Shown: piece after piece, positions 38,073 to 46,611 of the stretch
Numbering within the stretch: position 1 is the stretch's first letter
Layout: each line of letters begins with the position of its first letter
NCBI GenBank assembly: GCA_963662395.1
Contig: OY759511.1
Coordinates: forward strand, 2,914,001 to 2,978,000
Reading direction: 5' to 3'
Length of the DNA: 64,000 nt
Source of the DNA: JAPOXR01 sp963662395
GTDB taxonomy: Bacteria > Pseudomonadota > Alphaproteobacteria > Rhodobacterales > Rhodobacteraceae
Program-made: the position numbers and the translations under genes
Notes under the pieces: generated by a model
The model's database searches: none
Told to the model about the DNA's origin: nothing
The model's input: only the letters and a program-made list of their open reading frames with translations

Positions 38073-38548
38073 CTTCACCATCGTGCAGGCACACCAGAAG
38101 GCAGCCGGCGCAAAGGGGGACCTGCAGACAGGGGATCGGACGCTCCCGGGGCGGCCTGACCGGCAGGATCATGGCAGTGGTGGACGCGCCTGCAATACCT
38201 GGTGCGTCTCGTCACCCTTCCCGGACAGGTGCATGACCTTGCGGGGGTGCCGGAACTCATGGAGGATCTGCGGTTCGGAGCCCTCATTGGCGACAAGGCA
38301 TTCGATGCCGGGTGGCTGATCGAGGAGATCGAGGATAACGGAGCGGCGGCGGTGATTCCGGCGCGGCGGAGGCGGACAGTGCCATCGGGAGCATGACCGG
38401 GAGATGTACAGGTGGCGGCACCAGATCGAGAACGTCTTTGCAAAAATCAAAGAATTCCGGGCGATCGCCACCCGCTGTGACAAGACCGACGAGAGCTTCG
38501 CGGCGGCGATTTATCTCGTGGCGGCGGCATGATTGTCAACAGGCCTTA
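38073..38548 (+). mobile_element. IS5-family (IS427-type) element, copy 3, 3' part only
   Basis: Plus-strand transposase pieces: TIVQAHQKAAGAKGDLQTGDRTLPGR, VRLVTLPGQVHDLAGVPELMEDLRFGALIGDKAFDAGWLIEEIEDNG, then after a shift WRHQIENVFAKIKEFRAIATRCDKTDESFAAAIYLV. The right end GATTGTCAACAGGCCTTA is at 38531-38548, and its last three bases are also the stop codon of the NYN gene. The left end is missing. Confidence 0.85.
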
Positions 38549-39556
38549 GCGAACTCCCGGCCTCTCGATGAAAGTCACTTCCGTCGCAACTGGCTGGCCA
38601 GTCTTCGAATTTTCGCCGATCTTGAACTCGACACTATCGCCAACCTCCAAAAGCTCAAATGGTTCCGTCACGCCGTCAGTCTCTTCATTCATCAGGAAGT
38701 CCGGATGCACCCAACTTGCGTGAAAAAAGAGATTTTCGCCACCTTGGGCCGGCGCGATGAATCCGTAATCTCGGCCCGACGGAAGGTTTACAACGACTCC
38801 GGATTCGATCTCGTCACCTAGAGACGAGACCTTCTCGGAGCGGGAGCGCATCGGCTCACCTTCCTTGGGTTTTCTTCGACGATCGTCGTTGGTCGGCGAA
38901 CGGAACCTGCTGTCCATGAACAGCCCATCGACGAGAGGGTCACTTCTTCGGATACGATCTTCGATGATTGTCTGCATCATGACCGGATAGGGAACTGCAT
39001 CCAAGAGAGTTTGCGCAGTGCGCACTGAAAGATCTCCGTTTGCCGATTGAACGTCCCATGCCGCGACCACCACACCACAATTCAGCGAGTTCAGGCGTGC
39101 GACCAGTGGAACGAAGTCGCCGTCGCCGGTTACAAGCACGATGAAGTCGATCTTTGCAGAGATGGCGGCTTCGTGCGCGTCAAGAGCCAGCAAGACATCA
39201 ATTCCGCGTTCGCGCACCTTTCCATCGCCCGCTGCCGCCATGGGCATGAAGTGCGACGTCACCCTTGCCTTCATTAGGGCATCATCGAATTTTCTTTCGC
39301 GCAACAGACGCCCCGACTCTCTGTCGGTGTCTTCCGCCGCGAACCGTCCCCGATAGTAATGCGCCTCCACGATTTGGCAGAAACGGGCGGGCGTGTCCCC
39401 GCCCGCCCGGTTTGCAATTTCATGCTGAAGGAATTTGTGGAATCCAGCAATCGAGATGCGTGCCTGTCGTGGATGGTGGTAGCGGTAGTAATCGCTGACC
39501 AAGGCGAAATAGCCGCCGTCGTAGAACACGCCGATGCGTACTGTGTGCTGGGTCAT
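38546..39556 (-). CDS. NYN-domain ribonuclease fused to a cold-shock domain
   Basis: 336 residues; ATG 39556 overlaps the stop of the MazF-like gene (ATGA). The N-terminal NYN (LabA/DUF88, PIN-like) domain has the catalytic aspartates in RIGVFYDGGYF, KVRERGIDVLLALDAHEAA and FIVLVTGDGDFVPLVARL. A basic linker follows (about 225-250). The C-terminal cold-shock domain, about 255-336, reads SGVVVNLPSGRDYGFIAPAQGGENLFFHASWV, with RNP-like YGFI and LFFHAS motifs. The predicted product is a metal-dependent RNase whose nucleic-acid-binding domain could direct it to single-stranded RNA. The stop codon coincides with the end of an IS5 remnant, so the original C-terminus may have been slightly altered. 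Confidence 0.85.
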   Translation of the reverse strand: MTQHTVRIGVFYDGGYFALVSDYYRYHHPRQARISIAGFHKFLQHEIANRAGGDTPARFCQIVEAHYYRGRFAAEDTDRESGRLLRERKFDDALMKARVTSHFMPMAAAGDGKVRERGIDVLLALDAHEAAISAKIDFIVLVTGDGDFVPLVARLNSLNCGVVVAAWDVQSANGDLSVRTAQTLLDAVPYPVMMQTIIEDRIRRSDPLVDGLFMDSRFRSPTNDDRRRKPKEGEPMRSRSEKVSSLGDEIESGVVVNLPSGRDYGFIAPAQGGENLFFHASWVHPDFLMNEETDGVTEPFELLEVGDSVEFKIGENSKTGQPVATEVTFIERPGVR

Positions 39557-39975
39557 TCGCACTCTCCTTCTTGGGGCGGTAGCACTGGCAAGTTGTTGTA
39601 GACCTTTTGCAGGATTTTCCTGAAGTCGTCATCATGCACGCTACAGATACCGTTCGCAGGCACATCGAGCCGTCGGGTCGATACGGTGTGAATATGGTTG
39701 CAGACTGCCCAAGCGATCTTTCCCTTAATTGGGGAGCGGATTCGCAAGGAATTCCGGGTGTCCGTCTGCGGTTTTCCCGATAGGGGAACGACTGTGACGA
39801 CTCCGTAAAGTGTTGCCTTGCGGGAAAGAACCACCACCGGTCGCCGCTTGTAGAATTCCGGGCTCTCCGTGTACTCTGGGTTCGGGTAATCGCACCAGTA
39901 GACCTGTCTGACTTTCGGAGACGACTTGATCCGCAATTGACGTTTGCCGGCTGCATTCGGTGTTTCATATGTCAT
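39553..39975 (-). CDS. PemK/MazF-like endoribonuclease
   Basis: 140 residues, AAGGAGA six bases before the ATG. The MazF/PemK fold is recognisable from VRQVYWCDYPNPEYTESPEFYKRRPVVVLSRKA, YGVVTVVPLSGKPQ and IKGKIAWAVCNHIHTVSTRRLD, including the conserved basic RRPVVVLS strand and a 'T.RL' segment. MazF toxins cut mRNA at short sites. No MazE/PemI-type antitoxin gene precedes it; instead it is translationally coupled to the NYN-CSD gene. Moderate GC compared with the flanks suggests acquisition. Confidence 0.83.
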   Translation of the reverse strand: MTYETPNAAGKRQLRIKSSPKVRQVYWCDYPNPEYTESPEFYKRRPVVVLSRKATLYGVVTVVPLSGKPQTDTRNSLRIRSPIKGKIAWAVCNHIHTVSTRRLDVPANGICSVHDDDFRKILQKVYNNLPVLPPQEGECE

Positions 39976-40447
39976 GGTATTCTCCTTTTTCGGTTATTTG
40001 GTGCCCTGGTGTAGGGCAAAGGGTTATGAGTATTACTGTGTGACGCCGTCATTGCAGTTCCATGCAGCTGCCTTTGTGACGCTGGATTTCGACATGCAAT
40101 TCTTGGCCCAGACTCACAGCGGTCCCGGCGATGTTCAGTGCCTTAATTGGTGTAGCAGGAACAGCCATCAAGAGAACCAACCCGATATCCATCAGGCGGT
40201 TGTCCGTTCCGTATTTTTTGGGGAAATAAATCGAGTCATGCCGCATCGCGGGTCATTTCTATTATTGAGGAGCCTAGGGGCTCGACGGTATTCAAAATAG
40301 AGTGGGGCGACGATGACGGATCACGCCGCCCACTTTCCTATGTCCCCAAAAGGAGAAGAGCAGAATTCCGCAAGCGGAACCTGTATATGTATGCGAAGAG
40401 ATTTAGTCTCTTTCGAGACAGTGTCAAGTGCATTCGAAACTCCCTCG
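39976..40447. other. Promoter side of the mazF-NYN pair, no firm gene
   Basis: About 470 bp, more AT-rich than its surroundings. A 65-codon minus-strand ORF (40246-40049) without a good ribosome site could be a small peptide or the remains of an antitoxin. Nothing else supportable. Confidence 0.35.
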
Positions 40448-41091
40448 GACAATTCCATTGTTCGCCCGGTGGCCGTTGGGAGGTGATTTCGGGGCCGATC
40501 ACTCCGATTTCGATGTGGCGTCGTGTCGGCCATGGTAATTGTTCCGCCTCCGGGTTCGTCCATGGACCGGGGGCGGTCACGGTGTGCCCGGTGCCCGGCG
40601 TCAAGCACGAGATCCTCAAGACCGGTGAGCGCAGACTCGAAGTGGCCTGGTGCCTTGCCTCACCCGGTCCCGAACGCGCCGGGCGGGAGGAATTTCTGGT
40701 ACTCTTGCGATACCATTGCGTCACCGATGACGCGGGCCGTTGCAAGACCCGTCTGCGCCATCTGCCGCGCAACCTCTCCTGCCTGGTGAACGCCGCCATC
40801 GCGCGCTGTGGCGGACGTTTCAGCTGATGCCGCGTCCAGAAGGCCCTCTCGATACGACCCCTGTTCCGCCCGGCGCATGAGCCGCCAGTACCGCCCGCGT
40901 GAGGAGTGCGCAGAACGCGCCGCCGAACGACGCGACTGGACAGCCGTGCCCGAACACCCCAAAAAACCGTGCATGGCCACCTCCGGATGGCATGTTGCGG
41001 TCAGGGAACCGGTGCGCGGGGTGGCCCGCTTCGCTTCAGGCATGTCCGCACTCCGCCATTACGATCCCTCGGAATGGAAATCAGAAATTTC
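40448..41091 (+). repeat. 644-bp direct repeat, copy 2
   Basis: Same orientation as 36493-37136 and apparently identical throughout. It ends 36 bp before the rsmB start, so copy 2 supplies the region immediately upstream of rsmB, as copy 1 does on the argG side. Confidence 0.9.
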
Positions 41092-41126
41092 TTATCCATG
41101 ACGGCAAGTCGGGTAAAGGATGCACC

Positions 41127-42437
41127 ATGGGGAATTCTCGGCAGGGAAAAGGTGACGCAGGAAAACCGCTCCTGCTGCGAAGGGCGGCGCTGGACGTGCT
41201 GGCCCAAATTCTTGACCGGGGGGTGACCGTCCCGGCGGCGCTCGCCCGACATGACCGGCTGTCGAGGCTTGATCGGGACCGGGCCGGATTCCTGGTCGAG
41301 TCGACCCTGCGTGGCATGGGACGCGCCGATGCAGTCATTGACGGGCTGGTTGGCAAGCGACCGCACCCGCGCGGCATGAATGTGCTGCGGCTGGCCACGG
41401 TGGAGATTCACCTGCTCGGCGCACGGGCCGAACCGGTGGTCGATCTGGCGGTCAGGCTGATGCGCAGCAACCGGGCAACCGCCCATCTGGCGGCCATGGC
41501 CAATGCCGTCCTGCGGAAAGTGGCCGGCAAGGCTGGCGGGCAGATGTGGAGGGAAGCACCGCCCGGCCGGTTGCCGGGCTGGATTCGCCAGCCGGCCATC
41601 GATGCCTACGGCGAAGACGCGATCCGGTCGATCGAGGCGGTTCACGAGATGCTGCCGCCACTGGACCTCACACCGGCGGCGCCGGCAATGGCCCGGGATC
41701 TGGCGGAGGAAGTCGGTGCGGTGGTCCTGCCGACCGGAAGCCTGCGGCTGCGCAGGCGCTCGCAGGTATCCGGACTTCCCGGTTATGATGACGGCAGCTG
41801 GTGGGTGCAGGATGCAGCCGCCGCCATTCCGGTGCGGATGCTTGGCGCGGTGAGCGGGCTGGATGTGCTCGACATGTGCGCGGCACCTGGGGGCAAGACC
41901 ATGCAGCTGGCCGCCGCTGGCGCCAGGGTGGTCGCCATCGAGAAATCCCGGCGGCGCCTTGAGCGCATGAGAAGCAATCTTCGGCGCACCGGCCTGACGG
42001 CCGAGTTGGTGCTGGCGGACGCGCTGGAGTGGAGATGTGACCGGGAATTCGACGCGGTCCTGGTGGATGCGCCCTGTTCCTCCACCGGCGTCATCCGGCG
42101 CGATCCCGATGTTGCGTTGCAGGGCGGCGATGCTGCCCGGCGCATGGCCAGCCTGGGCCGGCTGCAGCTTGCGCTCCTCGAGCGGGCGGTCGGGCTGACC
42201 CGCAATGGCGGCCGGATTCTCTATTGCGTATGTTCGCTGCTGCCATCGGAGGGCGAGGAGATGGCGACCCGGGCGGCCAGGGAGCTTGCACTCGAGATCG
42301 TGCCGGTAGATCCGGCCTCTCTCGGGGTTGATCCCGGCTGGCGGACCGTCGAGGGTGGGGTCCGAACGAGGCCCGATTACTGGCCGGAGACGGGGGGTCT
42401 CGACGGGTTCTATGCCGCGGTGTTCCGGAAGCCCTGA
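41127..42437 (+). CDS. rsmB: 16S rRNA m5C967 methyltransferase RsmB (Sun/Fmu family)
   Basis: 436 residues; ATG 41127 with AAAGGA upstream. N-terminal NusB-like helical domain (about 1-140), then the RNA-binding and Rossmann methyltransferase part: LDMCAAPGGKTMQLAA (SAM site), VLVDAPCSSTGVIRRDPD (motif IV with catalytic PCS) and ILYCVCSLLPSEGEE (motif VI with the releasing Cys). Methylates a cytosine of 16S rRNA during ribosome assembly. Its promoter must lie in or just after repeat copy 2. Confidence 0.92.
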   Translation: MGNSRQGKGDAGKPLLLRRAALDVLAQILDRGVTVPAALARHDRLSRLDRDRAGFLVESTLRGMGRADAVIDGLVGKRPHPRGMNVLRLATVEIHLLGARAEPVVDLAVRLMRSNRATAHLAAMANAVLRKVAGKAGGQMWREAPPGRLPGWIRQPAIDAYGEDAIRSIEAVHEMLPPLDLTPAAPAMARDLAEEVGAVVLPTGSLRLRRRSQVSGLPGYDDGSWWVQDAAAAIPVRMLGAVSGLDVLDMCAAPGGKTMQLAAAGARVVAIEKSRRRLERMRSNLRRTGLTAELVLADALEWRCDREFDAVLVDAPCSSTGVIRRDPDVALQGGDAARRMASLGRLQLALLERAVGLTRNGGRILYCVCSLLPSEGEEMATRAARELALEIVPVDPASLGVDPGWRTVEGGVRTRPDYWPETGGLDGFYAAVFRKP

Positions 42438-42446
42438 TCGAGGCCG

Positions 42447-43334
42447 TCAATCGCGGGTCCCTGCCGGCCCCGTCACATGCTGAAACCCGAATTCCCGTTC
42501 ATTCTGCAGCGCCGGAATTCGGGCGCGGGCAGCGTCGCACTGGTCGAGGTCCAGCCAGGCAAGCCTGACCCCGGTCGAGGTGGCGTCAAAGACCAGCGTG
42601 ACCTGGCCCCAGGGATTGACAATCATCGAATGCCCATGGGTATGCCGGCCATCATCGTGATGTCCGGCCTGGGCGGCGGCAATCACCCATGCCCCGGTTT
42701 CAATCGCCCGGGCACGGAGCAGAACCTCCCAATGCGCCTTGCCGGTCGGAACCGTGAAGGCCGACGGCACGAAAATGACCGTGGCCGATCGCAGCCCGTA
42801 TTGCCGGTAGAGGCGGGGATAGCGGAGATCGTAGCAGATGCTCATTCCCCAGCCTCCCCAGGGAGTGTCGATCAGCACTGCCATGTCGCCCGGCTCGAAG
42901 CGCTTCGATTCACCGATCGGCCGCTTACCATCCAGCCAGGCGTCGAAGAGGTGGATCTTGTCATATTCGGCGGCAATCCGGCCCTCAGGGTCGATCAGCG
43001 CCGAATGGTTGCGGAGCCGGTCCCGGCCGGTGACCGGCGTCGATCCGATATGTATCCATTTGCCATGCTCCCTCGCCAATTCCCGGCAGGCTGCAATGAA
43101 GGGATCCTGGTCCGGCGTGCTCACCGCTGCCTTCAGCCCTGCGGCATCGCGGTTCATCAGCCCGGAGACTTCCGGCAATGCCACCAGCTGCGCCTCGCCG
43201 CTGGCGGCAACGAGGTCCCGCGTGGCGGCGATATTGCCGGCATGGGTCGTGGTCGAACACATCTGGGCCAGAGCAACGCAGAGTTGCCGCCCTGGCACCT
43301 CCGGCGGCCTGGGCCCTGTCGCGGCGCCCGTCAT
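42447..43334 (-). CDS. Carbon-nitrogen hydrolase (nitrilase superfamily, Nit2/NitFhit-like)
   Basis: 295 residues. The catalytic triad is visible: Glu in VALPEVSGLM, Lys in EYDKIHLFDA and Cys in SICYDLRYPRLYRQYG. The context matches the Nit1/Nit2 branch, which hydrolyses deaminated glutathione or omega-amides. It is 24 bp downstream of a Nudix gene, likely one operon, and convergent with rsmB. Confidence 0.9.
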   Translation of the reverse strand: MTGAATGPRPPEVPGRQLCVALAQMCSTTTHAGNIAATRDLVAASGEAQLVALPEVSGLMNRDAAGLKAAVSTPDQDPFIAACRELAREHGKWIHIGSTPVTGRDRLRNHSALIDPEGRIAAEYDKIHLFDAWLDGKRPIGESKRFEPGDMAVLIDTPWGGWGMSICYDLRYPRLYRQYGLRSATVIFVPSAFTVPTGKAHWEVLLRARAIETGAWVIAAAQAGHHDDGRHTHGHSMIVNPWGQVTLVFDATSTGVRLAWLDLDQCDAARARIPALQNEREFGFQHVTGPAGTRD

Positions 43335-43358
43335 GGCCCGGCGCCGGGCATCGCCGGG

Positions 43359-43802
43359 TCAATGGACAAGAACATGCCGCCGCAGCATCTGCCGTTCGCC
43401 GTCGGAGACCAGCAGCCTCGCCGCCAGTTCGGGGTTGGTCCAGATGGCCGTGTGCCCGTCCTCCCCCGGCAGGCCGGTCTGCCTGACCGGGCGAGCAAGG
43501 TAGATCCGACAGGTCTTTCTCGCCCACATGTCATGTTCCGGTATGTAGACGAACCAGCGATAGGCGCCAAGCCGCCGGTCGATGCTGATGGTCCAGCCGG
43601 TTTCCTCGGCGGCTTCGCGGTGAAGGGCCGCCAGCGGCGATTCACCGGGGTCGATGCCGCCGCCCGGGAGCTGGAATTCCGGCTGTGGCAAGGCCTGGCG
43701 GGTCAGCAGGATGCGGTCGCCCTCGAGAATGATCGCATATGCCCCCTGTCGCTCGCGGTAGCGGACCGACCTGCGGATGGGTTCACCGTAACGGGGTATC
43801 AT
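43359..43802 (-). CDS. Nudix hydrolase
   Basis: 147 residues with a complete Nudix box (GGGIDPGESPLAALHREAAEETGW), preceded by GAYAIILEGDRILLTRQALPQPEFQLP. Hydrolyses a nucleoside-diphosphate-linked compound; the substrate is not inferable. First gene of the pair with the nitrilase-type amidohydrolase, divergent from hslO. Confidence 0.88.
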   Translation of the reverse strand: MIPRYGEPIRRSVRYRERQGAYAIILEGDRILLTRQALPQPEFQLPGGGIDPGESPLAALHREAAEETGWTISIDRRLGAYRWFVYIPEHDMWARKTCRIYLARPVRQTGLPGEDGHTAIWTNPELAARLLVSDGERQMLRRHVLVH

Positions 43803-43881
43803 GCTAGTTGTCCGTTTTCAGCGGTCCGACCCTTGATCAGTCGATGCTGTTGCCCAACCGGTCGCGGAGGCACCCCGGAGA

Positions 43882-44829
43882 ATGTCGAGTTCACCTGTCG
43901 ATTGCAACCAGGATTCGGTGCTGCCGTTTCACCTGGCCGACTCGCCCGTCCGTGGCCGGGTTGTCCGGCTGTCATCGACCCTGGACGACCTCCTTGGAAG
44001 ACAGGACTATCCGGAACGGGTGAATGCGCTGGTCGCCGAGGCGGCGGTGCTGACGGCACTGATCGGACAGCTTGTCGATCCCGGCTGGAAATTCTCGCTG
44101 CAATATCACGGCGAGGGAGCGGTACGGATGATTGCGGCCGATTACCTGGCCCCGTCTGTCGCCGGCGAGCCTGCATTGCTGCGCGCCTATGTCGGCATGC
44201 GTCCGGGAGTTGCCGACCTGGAAGTCGAGGGACCGCTTGTTGGCGGTGGCAACGCCTATCTGGCAATCCTGATCGACCGTGGTGACGGGCGCGAGCCCTT
44301 CAAGGGAATGACACCTGCCATCGGCAATTCGCTTGCCGATTTTGCCGAGGAGTATTTTCGCAGGTCGGAGCAGATACCGACGAAGCTGATGATTGCCTCT
44401 GGCTGGAAGGCCAATGGCAGCGGCCGGGCCTGCCAGTCAGGTGGAATCATGATCCAGGAGATCCCGGAATCGCCGGATGCGGCCGGACCGGATCGATCGG
44501 CGGATGGCGACCCGGATGGCTGGGCCCGGGCCGTGGCCCTGATGTCGACGCTGGAGGTAGAGGAGTTGACCGGACCCGACCCGGCCACTGGAGACCTCGT
44601 CTGGCGCCTGTTCCACGAGGACCGGCCAATGGCCGGACAGTGCCAGCCGCTCGAATTCGGGTGCAGTTGTTCGGAGGAGCGGGTTCGGCGCAGCCTGTCG
44701 ATCTATTCGGCAGGGGATATCACCCGGATGACCAATGCAGACAACAGGGTCACCGCAGACTGTCAGTTCTGCGGCGCCCATTTCGAACTTGATCCGGCCG
44801 GGCTGGGCCTGGATGCCGCTGTCGGATGA
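43882..44829 (+). CDS. hslO: Redox-regulated chaperone Hsp33
   Basis: 315 residues. The C-terminal zinc switch is intact: FGCSCSEERV (CxC) and CQFCGAHF (CxxC). The N-terminal substrate-binding fold shows the usual ALIGQLVDPGWKFSLQYHGEGAVRMIAADY and GNAYLAILID segments. Becomes an active holdase when oxidised and heat-stressed. Overlaps the next gene by ATGA, so it is the first gene of a three-gene operon. Confidence 0.93.
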   Translation: MSSSPVDCNQDSVLPFHLADSPVRGRVVRLSSTLDDLLGRQDYPERVNALVAEAAVLTALIGQLVDPGWKFSLQYHGEGAVRMIAADYLAPSVAGEPALLRAYVGMRPGVADLEVEGPLVGGGNAYLAILIDRGDGREPFKGMTPAIGNSLADFAEEYFRRSEQIPTKLMIASGWKANGSGRACQSGGIMIQEIPESPDAAGPDRSADGDPDGWARAVALMSTLEVEELTGPDPATGDLVWRLFHEDRPMAGQCQPLEFGCSCSEERVRRSLSIYSAGDITRMTNADNRVTADCQFCGAHFELDPAGLGLDAAVG

Positions 44830-45437
44830 GCACGGCCGAACCATTTGACCGGATCCGCCATGTGCTTGCCGCCGGAGGCAATGCGTCCTCGGATCACGAC
44901 CTGAATGGTGTCCTGCCTGGCGACGGCCCGGGTCGGCTGGTCGAGGCCGGCGTGCTCATTCCACTCATCACCCGAAGCGCGGGTATCCAGGTGGTGCTGA
45001 CCCGCCGTTCGGCCAGGCTGAAGCATCATGCCGGACAAATCTCCTTTCCGGGCGGACGGGTGGAAGCCGGGGATGGTGACTCCCGGCAGGCAGCGCTTCG
45101 CGAGGCACATGAAGAGATCGGTCTTGACCCCGGCCATGTCGAGATCCTCGGCCGCTGTCCGATATACGAGACCGCGACCGGGTTCCGGATCACCCCGGTT
45201 GTCGGCGTCATCCGGCAACGGGTCACATTCGTGCCACAGGCCGAAGAGGTCGAGGAGATCTTCGAGATTCCGCTGGATATTGCAACCGACCCCGGCAGTT
45301 TCACCATCGAATCGAGGATCTGGCGCGGCGCCCGCCGCCATTACCATGTTCTGGAATTCGGCCGGCACCATATCTGGGGCGCTACGGCCGGGATTCTTCA
45401 CGGGCTGGCCTGCCGGTTGTCGGAGCCATGCGGATAA
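44826..45437 (+). CDS. CoA pyrophosphatase (Nudix, NudL type)
   Basis: 203 residues; the start overlaps the hslO stop. The UPF0035 motif VLTRRSARLKHHAGQISFPGG joins directly to the Nudix box GGRVEAGDGDSRQAALREAHEEIGL, diagnostic of CoA/acyl-CoA pyrophosphatases. The C-terminus overlaps the start of the CCA transferase gene by 10 bp. Confidence 0.92.
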   Translation: MSTAEPFDRIRHVLAAGGNASSDHDLNGVLPGDGPGRLVEAGVLIPLITRSAGIQVVLTRRSARLKHHAGQISFPGGRVEAGDGDSRQAALREAHEEIGLDPGHVEILGRCPIYETATGFRITPVVGVIRQRVTFVPQAEEVEEIFEIPLDIATDPGSFTIESRIWRGARRHYHVLEFGRHHIWGATAGILHGLACRLSEPCG

Positions 45438-46603
45438 GCGGCCCGTGGCTGGCCAGCCCGGCGGCACTCCTGGTTCACGACACGCTTGCCGCTGCCGGGT
45501 TCAGGACATTGTTCGTCGGCGGGGCGGTTCGCAATACCGTGCTGGGTTGGCCGGCAGGCGACATCGACATTGCCACGGATGCCAGCCCGGATCAGGCCAC
45601 GGAGCTGCTTGGGAGGGAGGAGGCCGATCTGGCCATGCACGGGATCGAATTTGGCACGCTGACGGTCACTCACCGGTCGGCGGTTGTGCAGCTGACCAGC
45701 TTCCGGCGGGATGTCGAGACCGACGGCAGGCATGCCCGCATCGCCGGCACCAGCCGCATCGAGGAGGATGCGGCCCGCCGGGATTTCACCATGAATGCGA
45801 TCTATGCCGATTGGGGCGGTTCGCTGATCGACCCGCTGGACGGCATGCAGGATCTGGTGGCGCGCCGGGTCCGCTTCGTCGGATGTGCCCGTGAGCGGAT
45901 CAGGGAGGATTACCTGCGCATGCTCCGGTTCTTCCGCTTCCATGCGCATTACGGCAACCCTTCGGCGCCCATGGAGCATGAAGGCCTGCAGGCGGTCGCC
46001 GAGCTGGTTGACGGCATCGGCATTGTCTCCACCGAACGGATCACTGCCGAGCTCCTGAAGACCCTCGCTGCCGCCGACCCGTGGCTGGCGATGAAGGAGA
46101 TGGAGAGGACCGGCCTCCTGTTCCGGATCCTTGCCGATGCCCGGGTCGGGAGTCTCGACAGCCTGGCAAGACTCGAGAAGCGTTTCCGACTGCAACCGGA
46201 CCCCTTGCGCAGGCTTGCCGGCCTCGGCGACGGCAATGCCGCCAGTCAGCTTCGGCTCGACCGCAAATCGGAACGCCGGCTGCGAATGCTCATGGATGAA
46301 TCCTGCCTACACCGCGCTGCCGGCGAACTCGGCTACCGGTTCGGGGCGCGGGACGGGCTGGATATTGCCATTCTCCGTGCAGCCCGTACCGGTAACCGCC
46401 CCGAGAGCAACCTGCCTGCAGCGACCAGCCACGGCGCCGCGCAGCGTTTCCCGCTTCCTGCGTCCAGCCTGCCGGCATCACTGGCCGGAAGGGAGATCGG
46501 CGAGGCGCTTCGTGATCTGGAATGCAGGTGGATCGCATCCGGATTCAGCCTCTCGGCGGAAGACCTGCTGACAGAGTTGAACTCACGGCAAGGCGCGGCC
46601 TGA
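45428..46603 (+). CDS. cca: CCA tRNA nucleotidyltransferase (class II)
   Basis: 391 residues. The nucleotidyltransferase core is FVGGAVRNTVLGWPAGDIDIAT (GG and DxD motifs), followed by RRDFTMNAIYAD, the RNA-binding YLRMLRFFRFHAHYG and TERITAELLKTL, the signature of CCA-adding/poly(A) polymerase-type enzymes. The alphaproteobacterial order with a CoA pyrophosphatase supports the CCA role. Last gene of the hslO operon, ending 8 bp from the convergent fusion gene. Confidence 0.9.
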   Translation: MRISGPWLASPAALLVHDTLAAAGFRTLFVGGAVRNTVLGWPAGDIDIATDASPDQATELLGREEADLAMHGIEFGTLTVTHRSAVVQLTSFRRDVETDGRHARIAGTSRIEEDAARRDFTMNAIYADWGGSLIDPLDGMQDLVARRVRFVGCARERIREDYLRMLRFFRFHAHYGNPSAPMEHEGLQAVAELVDGIGIVSTERITAELLKTLAAADPWLAMKEMERTGLLFRILADARVGSLDSLARLEKRFRLQPDPLRRLAGLGDGNAASQLRLDRKSERRLRMLMDESCLHRAAGELGYRFGARDGLDIAILRAARTGNRPESNLPAATSHGAAQRFPLPASSLPASLAGREIGEALRDLECRWIASGFSLSAEDLLTELNSRQGAA

Positions 46604-46611
46604 CGATCGCT

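Noticed and set aside
42477..44285. 602-codon plus-strand ORF
   Set aside because: Antisense to the nitrilase-type and Nudix genes, which carry complete catalytic motifs.
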